A stretch of DNA of 37,293 nt. Origin: Flavobacteriia bacterium (GTDB taxonomy: Bacteria > Bacteroidota > Bacteroidia > Flavobacteriales_D > Crocinitomicaceae). Location of the stretch: NCBI GenBank assembly GCA_947453545.1, contig CANGHE010000003.1, forward strand, positions 1-37,293. Direction: 5' to 3'. The translations under genes and the position numbers were made by a program. Shown one piece after another: positions 15,915 to 26,099 of the stretch (the first letter of the stretch is position 1; every line of letters starts with the position of its first letter). Under the pieces are notes generated by a model. It saw only the letters and a list, made by a program, of their open reading frames with translations. It was not told the origin of the DNA and did no database searches.

Positions 15915-16289
15915 ATGGAACCATTAATTATTAATAAAACAGACGATACACCTGCAATTCATTTAGATAAAGCGGCAGGTAAATTTGAATTTTCAGGAAA
16001 ATCATTACCTGAAGACGTATCAACATTCTATGCACCAGTTTTTGCTTGGATTGCTGAATATGGTGATAATGCTAATGATGCTGCTACGTTTGTTTTTAAA
16101 ATGACGTATTTTAATACAGCTTCTTCAAAAATAATTTTGGATATATTAATGCGTTTAGAAGAATTGCATGAGGATGGAAAAAACATTACTGTTGAATGGC
16201 ATTACGAAGAAGATGATGAAGATATGCAAGAAGCAGGAGAAGAATATTCTGAAATAGTTGAAGTACCATTCAAGTTTATTGAAGATTAA
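15915..16289 (+). CDS. SiaC-family (DUF1987) regulatory phosphoprotein
   Basis: 124 aa; LIINKTDDTPAIHLDKAAGKFEFSGKSLPED; MTYFNTASSKIILDIL with Thr at position 68; acidic C-terminus. Confidence 0.92.
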   Translation: MEPLIINKTDDTPAIHLDKAAGKFEFSGKSLPEDVSTFYAPVFAWIAEYGDNANDAATFVFKMTYFNTASSKIILDILMRLEELHEDGKNITVEWHYEEDDEDMQEAGEEYSEIVEVPFKFIED

Positions 16290-16312
16290 TAATAAGTTGT
16301 TGATTATTAAAG

Positions 16313-16350
16313 TGCTAGACAAAGATTTATTCCTTGTCTAGCATTTTGCT
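16313..16350 (+). terminator. Candidate terminator or attenuator hairpin between the SiaC-like and ABC genes
   Basis: tgctagacaa-agatttattcc-ttgtctagca (perfect 10-bp stem) followed by ttttgctttct. Confidence 0.65.
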
Positions 16351-16382
16351 TTCTATTGTACTAACAGTTTAAATTTCAAAAA

Positions 16383-19300
16383 ATGTCTGAGGAAATATTA
16401 AAAGCCCTGATGCAATTGTTCGCTATTATCGCTAAACAAGATGATGGTGCTTCGCAAAGCGAACGAAAATTTGTGGAAGAGTTCTTGTTTTTTCAATTAA
16501 GCGAAGACTTGGTTAAAGAGTATATGGCTCTTTATGATGAATTTGTTGGTCCAGTAGAATTAGATGAAGAAGGGAATCCAGTTAAAAAACTTACCTCTGT
16601 AAAGGATTCGGTTAGAACATTGGGTATCTGTAAGAAAATTAATAAAACACTTACTCAGAAACAAAAAGTAATTGTACTTGTCAGATTATTAGAGTTGATA
16701 GCAGCTGATCGTTCTTTCTCGGAACAACGAATGGCTATTATCCACACAGTATCTGAAGTATTTAAATTTGAGGAGAGAGAATTTCAAGCAATAGTTGACT
16801 TCTGTGTTAAAGAGACGGAAGAATTGCGTGAAGTGCCTGAAATTATGGTTATTAATAGTGAAGAGGAAGAGTGGAATTATTCTTGTAAACATATTGCCTC
16901 TCATTTAGATGGAAGTATAGTCATTTTGAAAGTCGTTTCTGAAGACTTATATTTCTTGAAATATACGGGGAAAAGTGATATTTTCTTAAATGGCTTACCT
17001 GTCAATCCTAATCGTATGTACTTGTTTGCTACAGGGAGTACAATCAAAGTACCTGGAGGTAAACCAGTTTATTATAGCGACGTTGTAGCGAACTTTATGG
17101 CTGATGGTGATGGTGTAAAATTATCATTCCATGCAGATAATATTAGTTTCCAGTTCCCTAATGGAGCGATGGGATTACAAGATATCAATATTTCAGAAGG
17201 CTCAGGAAAATTGATAGGGTTAATGGGAGCAAGTGGTGCTGGTAAGACAACTCTGTTGAATGCACTATCGGGTATTGAAGAGGTAACAAGTGGAGAAGTA
17301 TTAATTAATGGTATTAATATTAACACTGAAAAAGATAAAGTAAAAGGTCTAATTGGTTACATTCCTCAAGATGATTTGTTAATTGAGGAATTAACAGTAT
17401 TTGAAAACCTTTACTATAATGCTAAACTTTGTTTTAAAGATTTGACAGATGAAGAGCTAACAGAGTTAGTTATGAAAGTGTTGAATAACCTTGGATTGGC
17501 TGAGCGTAAAGATTTAAAAGTTGGTAACCCATTAGCAAAAACAATATCTGGTGGTCAACGTAAACGGTTGAACATTGGTTTAGAGTTGATTCGTGAACCA
17601 GCTGTACTTTTTGTTGATGAACCAACCTCTGGTTTATCATCTAGAGACTCTGAGAATGTAATGGATTTATTACGTGAGTTGACTTTGAAAGGAAAGTTAA
17701 TTTTCGTAGTGATTCACCAACCTTCATCGGATATATATAAAATGTTCGATAAGATTATTTTCTTGGATGTCGGCGGTTATCAGATCTATTATGGTAATCC
17801 AGTAGAGGCTGTAGTTTATTTTAAACAAGCAGATAAACAAGCTAATGCGGAACAAGGGCAATGTCTAGTCTGTGGTAATGTAAATCCAGAATTGATATTC
17901 AATATTATTGAGGCTAAAATTGTCGATGATTATGGTAATTACACCAAAAACAGAAAAGTTTCACCATTACAATGGAGACAGTTATATGAAAAAACGAATT
18001 CATACGAACGTTCTGAAGATGTAAAGGAAGTACCACAATTTTCGTTAAGCATTCCTTCTTGGTTTAAACAATCTAAAATATTTGCTACACGAGATTTATT
18101 TTCAAAGTTGAGTAACAAACAATATTTGTGGATCAATCTATTAGAAGCTCCTGTATTAGCCTTCGTATTATCATACATAATTCGTTATGTAGAAATACCA
18201 GGAGCTGATTATATTTTTAGAGATAATGAGAATATTCCCGCATTTATTTTTATGAGCATTATTGTTATGTTGTTCATTGGATTAACCGTAAGTGCTGAAG
18301 AAATATTTAGAGATCAAAAAATTCTGAAACGTGAAAAATTTCTAAACTTAAGTAAGTCAAGTTATTTAGTTTCTAAAATGACTATTTTATTTACACTTTC
18401 TGCAATTCAATCTTTACTATTTGTTGTAATTGGAAATAGCATAGTTGGTATTCATGGCATGTATTGGGATTATTGGTGGATGCTATTTTCCGTTTCGTGT
18501 TTTGCTAACTTGTTAGGTTTGAATATTTCGGCAAGTTTCAATTCAGCGGTAACTATTTATATTTTGATTCCACTTATTGTTATTCCACAAATGATTTTAG
18601 GTGGTGCAATGTTTAGTTTTGATAAACTAAATCGTTCTATAGGAGGAGGTGAAGATGTTCCTGCAATTGCTGAAGTAATGGTCTCTCGTTGGGCATTTGA
18701 AGGTTTGATGGTAAATCAGTTTATGAACAATCCATTTGAAAAAGAAATCTTTGATCTTGAGAAAAAAGAGAGTATGGCTTCTTTTAAACAAGCTTATTAC
18801 ATTCCTAAATTACAAGAGTTAGTAGATGAAACGATAGAGTTACAATCTCAAAAAGGCGATTCAATTAAATTCTTGATTGAAGACAAACTGAAAACAATTT
18901 CTAATGAATTAGTATTGGAGAAAGGAAGAGTTAAAATGGTATCATTTGAAGGAATAGAGAACTTAACTCCATCCAAATTTAATGATAATGTTGCTGAAAA
19001 TACTAAGACTATTTTAACAAATCTATTAGATCATTATTCAGAAATCTTTAATGCTATCAATGGTAAGAAATTATTGATTTTACAAAAGATGCAAGATACG
19101 CCTGAAAAAGCAAATGCATATATTGAGGCTAAAGAAGATTATTTGAATGATTATTTAAATGAGTTGGTTACTAAATCAGTTGAGAAAAATAAAATCATCA
19201 TAAAAGACAATTATTTAATTCAGAAAAAAGATCCAATTTTTATGGATGCTGATACAGAAGGTGGATTTAGAACTCATTTCTTTTCTCCGAATAAAAGTTT

Positions 19301-19439
19301 CTTTGGCAGTTTGTATAGTACTTATGGATTTAACATTTCGGTGATTTGGATTTTTTCTATCTTGTTATATATCTCATTATACTACGATGGATTTAAAAAA
19401 GTGATGGACTTTGTTACGAGTTTGAAAAAAAAGAAGTAA
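16383..19439 (+). CDS. ABCG/White-type ABC transporter (ATPase plus ABC-2 permease) with N-terminal TerB-like and FHA-like regions
   Basis: Walker A GASGAGKTT; signature SGGQRKRLNIGLELI; Walker B VLFVDEPTSGL; C-terminal TM region; acidic helical N-terminus (AIIAKQDDGASQSERKFVEEF; ELIAADRSFSEQ); beta-rich linker (SDIFLNGLPVNPNRMYLFATGSTIKVPGGKPVYYSD). Confidence 0.88.
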   Translation: MSEEILKALMQLFAIIAKQDDGASQSERKFVEEFLFFQLSEDLVKEYMALYDEFVGPVELDEEGNPVKKLTSVKDSVRTLGICKKINKTLTQKQKVIVLVRLLELIAADRSFSEQRMAIIHTVSEVFKFEEREFQAIVDFCVKETEELREVPEIMVINSEEEEWNYSCKHIASHLDGSIVILKVVSEDLYFLKYTGKSDIFLNGLPVNPNRMYLFATGSTIKVPGGKPVYYSDVVANFMADGDGVKLSFHADNISFQFPNGAMGLQDINISEGSGKLIGLMGASGAGKTTLLNALSGIEEVTSGEVLINGININTEKDKVKGLIGYIPQDDLLIEELTVFENLYYNAKLCFKDLTDEELTELVMKVLNNLGLAERKDLKVGNPLAKTISGGQRKRLNIGLELIREPAVLFVDEPTSGLSSRDSENVMDLLRELTLKGKLIFVVIHQPSSDIYKMFDKIIFLDVGGYQIYYGNPVEAVVYFKQADKQANAEQGQCLVCGNVNPELIFNIIEAKIVDDYGNYTKNRKVSPLQWRQLYEKTNSYERSEDVKEVPQFSLSIPSWFKQSKIFATRDLFSKLSNKQYLWINLLEAPVLAFVLSYIIRYVEIPGADYIFRDNENIPAFIFMSIIVMLFIGLTVSAEEIFRDQKILKREKFLNLSKSSYLVSKMTILFTLSAIQSLLFVVIGNSIVGIHGMYWDYWWMLFSVSCFANLLGLNISASFNSAVTIYILIPLIVIPQMILGGAMFSFDKLNRSIGGGEDVPAIAEVMVSRWAFEGLMVNQFMNNPFEKEIFDLEKKESMASFKQAYYIPKLQELVDETIELQSQKGDSIKFLIEDKLKTISNELVLEKGRVKMVSFEGIENLTPSKFNDNVAENTKTILTNLLDHYSEIFNAINGKKLLILQKMQDTPEKANAYIEAKEDYLNDYLNELVTKSVEKNKIIIKDNYLIQKKDPIFMDADTEGGFRTHFFSPNKSFFGSLYSTYGFNISVIWIFSILLYISLYYDGFKKVMDFVTSLKKKK

Positions 19440-19457
19440 ATTTTAAATAAATAGGAG

Positions 19458-22400
19458 ATGAAATATAGTATTTCAATAGGTAAGGTTTTGTCAAGCAAAA
19501 AGTTATTTGTTGGAATGTTATTATTGTTTTTTCTTCAATTCAATAATTTATTCGGACAGTGTATACCTACAATTGAGTTTAATACCACTACAGGAACACT
19601 TAAAGGATGTGCACCATTTTCGGTTTTATTTATAGATCCAAATCCTTCCGTTTCTAGAACTTGGGATTTTGGTGATGGTAAGCCAACGTCAACATCAACG
19701 ACACCATTTCATATTTTTGATAGTGGAGTACTTGGTGATACAACCTATACGGTTACAATGACGAAGAATTGTAACGGTGGTGCAGCAACGCAAGTAGTTG
19801 TAACTGTTTATGCGAGACCTAAAGTAAATTTTAAAGTAGATACTTCTTCTGTATGTGCTATAAATGATCAAGCAAAGTTCACAAACCTTTCACAATCGGG
19901 TACATATAATTGGGACTTTGGTGACAACACATCATCAATTCAAAAAAATCCAATTAAAACGTATAGTGTTGGTGGTGTCTATGATGTCCAATTGACTGTA
20001 ACTAATACGAAAGGGTGTGAGGAATCTAAAACAATGAGTAAATTAATGACTGTGAATTCACTTCCAAGTCCTGATTTTGTTTTAGATAATTATTCTGGAT
20101 GCGCCCCTCTACCTGTTACGATTACTAATACTACTGATGTTTCAGCAGTAAATATAAAAAAATGGGAATGGTCATTAGATAATGCTACAGCAATTGATAC
20201 TACGATTACTCCTGCTACAATTCAATATATTGTGCCAGGAACTAAACAAATATCACTTACGGTTACTAGTATTTTAGGGTGTAAAAGTACCACGTCCAAT
20301 ATTGTTAATGTAATAACGTCACCGAGTTCAGATTTTTTAATCAATCCTTTGATAATTTGCACAAGTGATTCTGCGCTGGTATCATATAATGGTGCTGCTG
20401 GTACAAATGCAACATATAATTGGAATTTTAATGGGGGTGTATCTAAATCGAATAGTACAAAAGGGCCACATTGGGTAAATTGGGATAAAGGAGGTATAAA
20501 GACAATTGATTTAACCATCACGGATAGTACATGTTTATCAAATACTTCAAAGCAAATCACAGTAATGGTGAGTCCAATTATAACACTCGCTTCAACTTTT
20601 GATACCATTTGTACTGGTGAAGAGATTACTTTTACTACGACTCCTGAATCTTTAGTAGATTATAAATATTATAAAAACGGTAGTCTTATACAATCGGGCA
20701 CTGATAATTTGTACACATCGAGTTTAATTAACGATGGTGATGTATTTTATGTTGTTGGTTATGATGTAAAAGGATGTTCATCGAAAAAAAGTGATAATAA
20801 ACCTATCAAGGTGAAAGTAAAGCCAACTGTTTCGCTTTTATATGATCAATTAGATACGATAATTTGTAAGAATGACCCCGTCGTTTTTACTGGTAATCCC
20901 TCTAACTATAAGCAATATACCTTTTTTAATTTTAGTGAATCACTTCAAAGTGGATTATCTTCTACTTTATTAACATCTTCATTAGAAGATGGAGATTCTA
21001 TTTTTGTTGAAGCGACTAATTTGAATGGATGTAGAAAAACTTCGAGTAATGCATATGTAATGCATGTAATTCCTAAGTTACCAAAACCTGTTGTGAACTG
21101 TTCAAATTCAACAACAAGTCAAATTGCTTTTGCTTGGGATACCATTCCAGGAGCAATCGGATATGAAGTCAGTATTAATGGTGGGATATTTCAATCTCCC
21201 TCTAATGGAAGTTTAAGTTATAAACATATTTTGAGTGGTGTCAATTCAGGTGATACAGCTAAAATAGTTGTCCGAGCTATTGGTGAGTCAGGTTGTGGTA
21301 CTAGTTTGGTTTCTGATGAAAAGGCATGTAGTGCTGTATTTTGTAATCCAATAAAATTTAATTATAAAGGTTATGATACAATTTGTAAAGGAAAATCTGT
21401 ATTATTAAATTTAAGTAATTTAAATTCTTCAAGTTATTCAGTTGCTTGGAATGGAGGTATCGCTAATTTGGATACAACATACAGAATTTCACCTACAAAC
21501 GATATTGATGTACATGCAATTTTAATTGACTCTTTAACTTTAGCGACTTGCCCACCACAAGATGTAGTATTTAAGATTAAAGTAAATCAAATACCTACAG
21601 TGACTTTAACTTCTAGTCAGCCTACTACAAGCTGTGATGGAGTTGGTACTATTCTTACTGCGCTTCCTTCTAGTTATGAGAAATATACATTTTATAATGG
21701 GAACGCTATAATTCAGAATAATTGGAAGAACAGTGTTAGTTTAAAGAAGATAAAAAATGCAATTCCTTTAAAAGTTGTTGCCACAGAGAAAGGTTGTACT
21801 TCTACGTCTAATATTATTGTGAATAATGTAATAAAACCGTTAGAACAGCCTGTAGTTAATTGTGGTACTTCTAGTACATCTTCAATCGAATTTAAGTGGG
21901 ATCAGGTTGCAGGTGCAATTGGTTATCAAGTAAGTATTGATGGTGGAGCATGGATAACCCCAACATCAGGAAATTCAGGATTAAAACATGTGTTAAATGG
22001 TTTAAATCCGGGGACTGCTGCATACATATCAGTTAAAGCTTTAGGATCAACAATATGCGGTAATTCTCAAATTTCACTTCAATCAAGTTGTTTTACTTCT
22101 CCATGTACTGCGATATCATTTAATACTCAAAATAATTTAAGCATTTGTGAGGGGGCTAGTGTTGATGTGAATATTTCATCTATATCTATTCCAAATTATT
22201 TAGCTTCATTCAATAGGGTTAATTATAGTAAGACACTTGTAAAAACAATCAAACCTACAAAAGATACTGTGGTTATCGTAACTGTAAAGAATCAAAGTGA
22301 ATTGAATTGTCCTTTTAGTTCAAAATTTGTTAGAATTGAAGTGATTAAACAACCGAATGTAACATTGTCTATAGTTCCAAACATTAATTGTTCTAATGAT

Positions 22401-25400
22401 TCTATTAATTTAATTGCTTCACCAGTTGATTATGATTTATATAAATTTTATAATGGTTCCGCTTTAATAAGTTCAGGTTACCAAAATTTTTATAAATCCA
22501 ATAATATTCGTAATGGGTCATTATTAAAAGTTGTTGCCCGTAATGGAAATTGTATAGATACTTCAAATGTTGTTGCTATTAGTATTGATGATCCTTTAGA
22601 ACGACCAATTATTAATTCTGGAAATATAACTGATTCAACCATTGAATTTGTTTGGGATTCTGTTCCGAAAGCAACAGGATATATGATAAGTATTGATGGC
22701 AGTCCTTATATAACACCTTCTAGCGGTATAACTGGTAGATCTCATGTTATAACTGGATTATTAATGAATGAAATTAAAATAGCAAAAGTAATAGCGCTTG
22801 GAAATGGCGCATGTGGTAATAGTTTAGAGTCTGATACAATACATAGGCATACAACAGATAATATTGATTCTGTTTGTACTGCTGTAAAATATGACGTTAC
22901 ATATCATACGTCAATTTGTGATGGAAATAATATTCAATTAAGAGTCACCAATATAAACAATTCAACTAGTGTTATCTCTTGGGATAATCAAGTTGAAGAT
23001 ACTGTTACATCTTATATACTAACTCCATCATTTACTGATACAGTAGTTGTGAAAATTCGTAGAACAGATGAACCATTTTGTCCTGCAGTTAAAAAATTGA
23101 TTAGGGTAGTAGTAAATCCAAAACCATTTGCAACTATTTCAAGTTCAATAAATAACGATAGTATTTGTGAACAAGATGCTGTTACCTTTACGGTATTACC
23201 AACAGGTTTTTCTAACTATTTATTTAAGAATGGTTCTAACATATTACAAACATCAAATAGTAATGAATATGTAATTAATCATATAAATCAATCTGTTCAG
23301 TTAGAAGTAGTTGTTACTGATGATATAGGTTGTACTGGTAATAGTGCTATTTTTCCTTTGGTAATGGTTCCAAAACCAGTTGTGACAATTACAAGTAATG
23401 CGGTTAATTCAGGTATATGTGCTGGTTCTGATTTACAAATAAATGCAACACCAACTAATTTTGCAACTTATAAGTTTTATGACAATGGTATTGAAGTTCA
23501 GAGTGGTTCTAATAAACAATATGTTCAATCAGCGATATCAAAACCATACTTAATAACAGCTAATGCAATTCATTCTTTCGGATGTATTGGTAATATTACT
23601 TCACCACTTAATATAAAATTATTTTCATTACCAGTTGTTACGTTAGTAACTTCCGATGCTGATAATAGTATATGTGATGGAGATAATATTACGTTTACAG
23701 CTTCACCTGCAAAAATGGCAAGTTATAATTTTTATGAAGGCGCTATAAGTGTTCAAAATACAAATTCACAAAACAAAATTTATGTAGGATTAAACATACC
23801 AAAAACACTTTATGTGATTGCAACTGATACAAATACTTGTGTAAGTGTTGCTTCTAATAGTGTCTCGGTTGTAGTTAATCCAATCCCTTCTATGTCAAGT
23901 TCATCCATACAAATTATTTGTGGAGGGAATGAAGTAAATATACCACTTACATCTGTAGTAAAATCAAACTATAATTGGATAGCAAATGATAATCCTAAAA
24001 TTATTGGTGAATCAACCAATCTTCAAAATAGCAATCTATTAAAAGACTCTTTAAAAAGCACCTCTATTTTACAGGAATTAGTAAATTATTTAGTGACCCC
24101 TACTTCATTAGCAGGTTGTGTAGGTCCTTCGCAAAATGTTCAAGTAAAAGTTAATCCAGTTCCACAAATAAATAATAAAGTTGATACTATATGTAGTGGA
24201 AGTGCCTTTAATTTCACACCAATTAACAATCAGTTAAATAATATTATTCCTAACGGAACTAAATATACTTGGACTAATCCAACAGAATCTTTACCAGGTA
24301 TATTGTCAGGTATGTCAGCACAAGCAAATTTGCAAGCTACAATTTCTCAAACTATAAATAATTCGAATAATAGATCAGGCCAACTGATTTATACCGTGAC
24401 TCCTAAATCAGGAACCTCGGGTACGTGCACGGGAAAATCATTTTTTTATACTGTAAATGTTGATGCAGTGCCAACTATTCCAGATTTTATTACTGACTCA
24501 TTATGTAGTGGAGAACATTTTCTTAAAACACCTATAAATGGTGTTCCGAACTCTTCAACAATTGTTCCAACTGGTACAGTTTATACTTGGTCAACTCCAA
24601 CAAGTATTCCTAATGGTGCTATAACAGGTGCAAATAATGAACTTGTTGGAAAAAATTCCGTTTCCGATACATTATACAATGTAACAACTAATTTGGCACA
24701 AACATTTTACTTGGTGACTCCACGTTCTACGATATGTAATGGTGCATCATTTAAAATTCCAATTGTTGTAAAGCCAAGACCAGTGGTTAATTCTGTTTTA
24801 ATAAAGAGTCAGTGTAGTAATTTAGATGTATTAACAAAAATTGAGAGTAATATAAATGCAACTTATGAATGGCATGCTATTGATAATAGTTTTGTATCAG
24901 GAGAATCAACTCAAATACAGCGTATGGATAGTGTAAATGATATTTTGATAAATCATTCTAATGTTGTACAGCAAGTTATTTATTCGATCATTCCAACATC
25001 AGCTTATGGTTGTGTAGGTAATGATACTTTATTAACAGTTAATGTCAATCCTGTTCCAACGATTGCTAATATTCATAAGATTTTGTGCGATCAAGATTCT
25101 TTGATTGTCAATCCTAGTGTTAGTGATATAGTACCATTGAATACTAAGTATACATGGAATGTGCCAATAGTAAATCCTAAAGATTCTATATTGGGCTATA
25201 TTGCACAAAGTATACCAGGTAATTTAATAAGACAAAAATTATCTACTAAGACTATTTCAGGTACTTTAAAATATACAGTAACACCTATTTCTGGGGATAT
25301 TGGATTTTGTAGTGGATTACCTTTTGATGTCAATGTTGATATTCATCCAATACCTAATCCAACGATAAAATCTGATGTTTTAGGTTTATGTAAGGGAGAG

Positions 25401-26099
25401 AAGGCGACTATTGAAACTTCTTTTGACGACACATATTATCCAAATTCAGTTTATCAATGGAGTTCAGGACAAAAAACCAAGAATATAGAGGTAAATCCAT
25501 CCTCTACAACGACCTATAAATTAACAGTTACAAGTAACAGTTGCTCAAGTACTCAAGACTCAGTAACAATTATGGTTGATACTAATTTCCCTAAAGCGAA
25601 CGCAGGAGGAGATGTTACAATCTGTAGAGGAGATAGTGTAAGTTTTGATGCAACTGGAGGTAAGGCCTATCAATGGGATTCAATAAAAGGAATAGACCTT
25701 AATCGCTTAACTAGTGCATCACCTAAAGCAGCTCCTTATATCACTACAACTTATAAAGTTACTGTTAAGAATGATTATTGTTATGATACTGATGAAATTA
25801 AAGTGTTGATTGATAGGTGCTTAAAAGAGCTTCCATCGAAAATTCCTCAAATTTATAGTCCGAATGGTGATGAGGCTAATGAGGTGTGGGAATTAACGGA
25901 TATTGATTATTTTACGAAAAGTAAATTATTGGTTTTTAATAGGTGGGGAAGCATAGTATACGAAATTGGTCCGTATTTAAATACATGGAATGGTAAGAAC
26001 AACAGTGGAGATGATTTGCCTGATGGAACTTATTATTATGTTTTAGATTTAGGAAATGGTCATGAATTATATAAAGGATTTGTTGTAATTACAAGATGA
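19458..26099 (+). CDS. Giant secreted PKD/Ig/FN3-like repeat adhesin with T9SS type-B (gliding-associated) C-terminal sorting domain
   Basis: Signal peptide; PKD motifs TWDFGDG and NWDFGDN; many CxG-type Ig repeats; C-term IPQIYSPNGDEANEVWELTDIDYFTKSKLLVFNRWGSIVYE...WNGKNNSGDDLPDGTYYYVLDLGNG...YKGFVVITR. Confidence 0.95.
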   Translation: MKYSISIGKVLSSKKLFVGMLLLFFLQFNNLFGQCIPTIEFNTTTGTLKGCAPFSVLFIDPNPSVSRTWDFGDGKPTSTSTTPFHIFDSGVLGDTTYTVTMTKNCNGGAATQVVVTVYARPKVNFKVDTSSVCAINDQAKFTNLSQSGTYNWDFGDNTSSIQKNPIKTYSVGGVYDVQLTVTNTKGCEESKTMSKLMTVNSLPSPDFVLDNYSGCAPLPVTITNTTDVSAVNIKKWEWSLDNATAIDTTITPATIQYIVPGTKQISLTVTSILGCKSTTSNIVNVITSPSSDFLINPLIICTSDSALVSYNGAAGTNATYNWNFNGGVSKSNSTKGPHWVNWDKGGIKTIDLTITDSTCLSNTSKQITVMVSPIITLASTFDTICTGEEITFTTTPESLVDYKYYKNGSLIQSGTDNLYTSSLINDGDVFYVVGYDVKGCSSKKSDNKPIKVKVKPTVSLLYDQLDTIICKNDPVVFTGNPSNYKQYTFFNFSESLQSGLSSTLLTSSLEDGDSIFVEATNLNGCRKTSSNAYVMHVIPKLPKPVVNCSNSTTSQIAFAWDTIPGAIGYEVSINGGIFQSPSNGSLSYKHILSGVNSGDTAKIVVRAIGESGCGTSLVSDEKACSAVFCNPIKFNYKGYDTICKGKSVLLNLSNLNSSSYSVAWNGGIANLDTTYRISPTNDIDVHAILIDSLTLATCPPQDVVFKIKVNQIPTVTLTSSQPTTSCDGVGTILTALPSSYEKYTFYNGNAIIQNNWKNSVSLKKIKNAIPLKVVATEKGCTSTSNIIVNNVIKPLEQPVVNCGTSSTSSIEFKWDQVAGAIGYQVSIDGGAWITPTSGNSGLKHVLNGLNPGTAAYISVKALGSTICGNSQISLQSSCFTSPCTAISFNTQNNLSICEGASVDVNISSISIPNYLASFNRVNYSKTLVKTIKPTKDTVVIVTVKNQSELNCPFSSKFVRIEVIKQPNVTLSIVPNINCSNDSINLIASPVDYDLYKFYNGSALISSGYQNFYKSNNIRNGSLLKVVARNGNCIDTSNVVAISIDDPLERPIINSGNITDSTIEFVWDSVPKATGYMISIDGSPYITPSSGITGRSHVITGLLMNEIKIAKVIALGNGACGNSLESDTIHRHTTDNIDSVCTAVKYDVTYHTSICDGNNIQLRVTNINNSTSVISWDNQVEDTVTSYILTPSFTDTVVVKIRRTDEPFCPAVKKLIRVVVNPKPFATISSSINNDSICEQDAVTFTVLPTGFSNYLFKNGSNILQTSNSNEYVINHINQSVQLEVVVTDDIGCTGNSAIFPLVMVPKPVVTITSNAVNSGICAGSDLQINATPTNFATYKFYDNGIEVQSGSNKQYVQSAISKPYLITANAIHSFGCIGNITSPLNIKLFSLPVVTLVTSDADNSICDGDNITFTASPAKMASYNFYEGAISVQNTNSQNKIYVGLNIPKTLYVIATDTNTCVSVASNSVSVVVNPIPSMSSSSIQIICGGNEVNIPLTSVVKSNYNWIANDNPKIIGESTNLQNSNLLKDSLKSTSILQELVNYLVTPTSLAGCVGPSQNVQVKVNPVPQINNKVDTICSGSAFNFTPINNQLNNIIPNGTKYTWTNPTESLPGILSGMSAQANLQATISQTINNSNNRSGQLIYTVTPKSGTSGTCTGKSFFYTVNVDAVPTIPDFITDSLCSGEHFLKTPINGVPNSSTIVPTGTVYTWSTPTSIPNGAITGANNELVGKNSVSDTLYNVTTNLAQTFYLVTPRSTICNGASFKIPIVVKPRPVVNSVLIKSQCSNLDVLTKIESNINATYEWHAIDNSFVSGESTQIQRMDSVNDILINHSNVVQQVIYSIIPTSAYGCVGNDTLLTVNVNPVPTIANIHKILCDQDSLIVNPSVSDIVPLNTKYTWNVPIVNPKDSILGYIAQSIPGNLIRQKLSTKTISGTLKYTVTPISGDIGFCSGLPFDVNVDIHPIPNPTIKSDVLGLCKGEKATIETSFDDTYYPNSVYQWSSGQKTKNIEVNPSSTTTYKLTVTSNSCSSTQDSVTIMVDTNFPKANAGGDVTICRGDSVSFDATGGKAYQWDSIKGIDLNRLTSASPKAAPYITTTYKVTVKNDYCYDTDEIKVLIDRCLKELPSKIPQIYSPNGDEANEVWELTDIDYFTKSKLLVFNRWGSIVYEIGPYLNTWNGKNNSGDDLPDGTYYYVLDLGNGHELYKGFVVITR

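Noticed and set aside
6980-16289. A standard CheA-CheY chemotaxis operon
   Set aside because: No CheA, CheW, CheY or MCP signalling domain is present in the window; only CheR and CheB are recognisable.
16383-19439. Assigning the ABC transporter as the gliding transporter GldA/GldFG
   Set aside because: The ATPase and permease are fused in ABCG order with TerB/FHA-like extensions, unlike the separate GldA, GldF and GldG proteins.
20222-20608. 128-aa minus-strand ORF inside the giant adhesin
   Set aside because: Antisense to a continuous 2213-codon ORF with clear domain motifs; no independent support.
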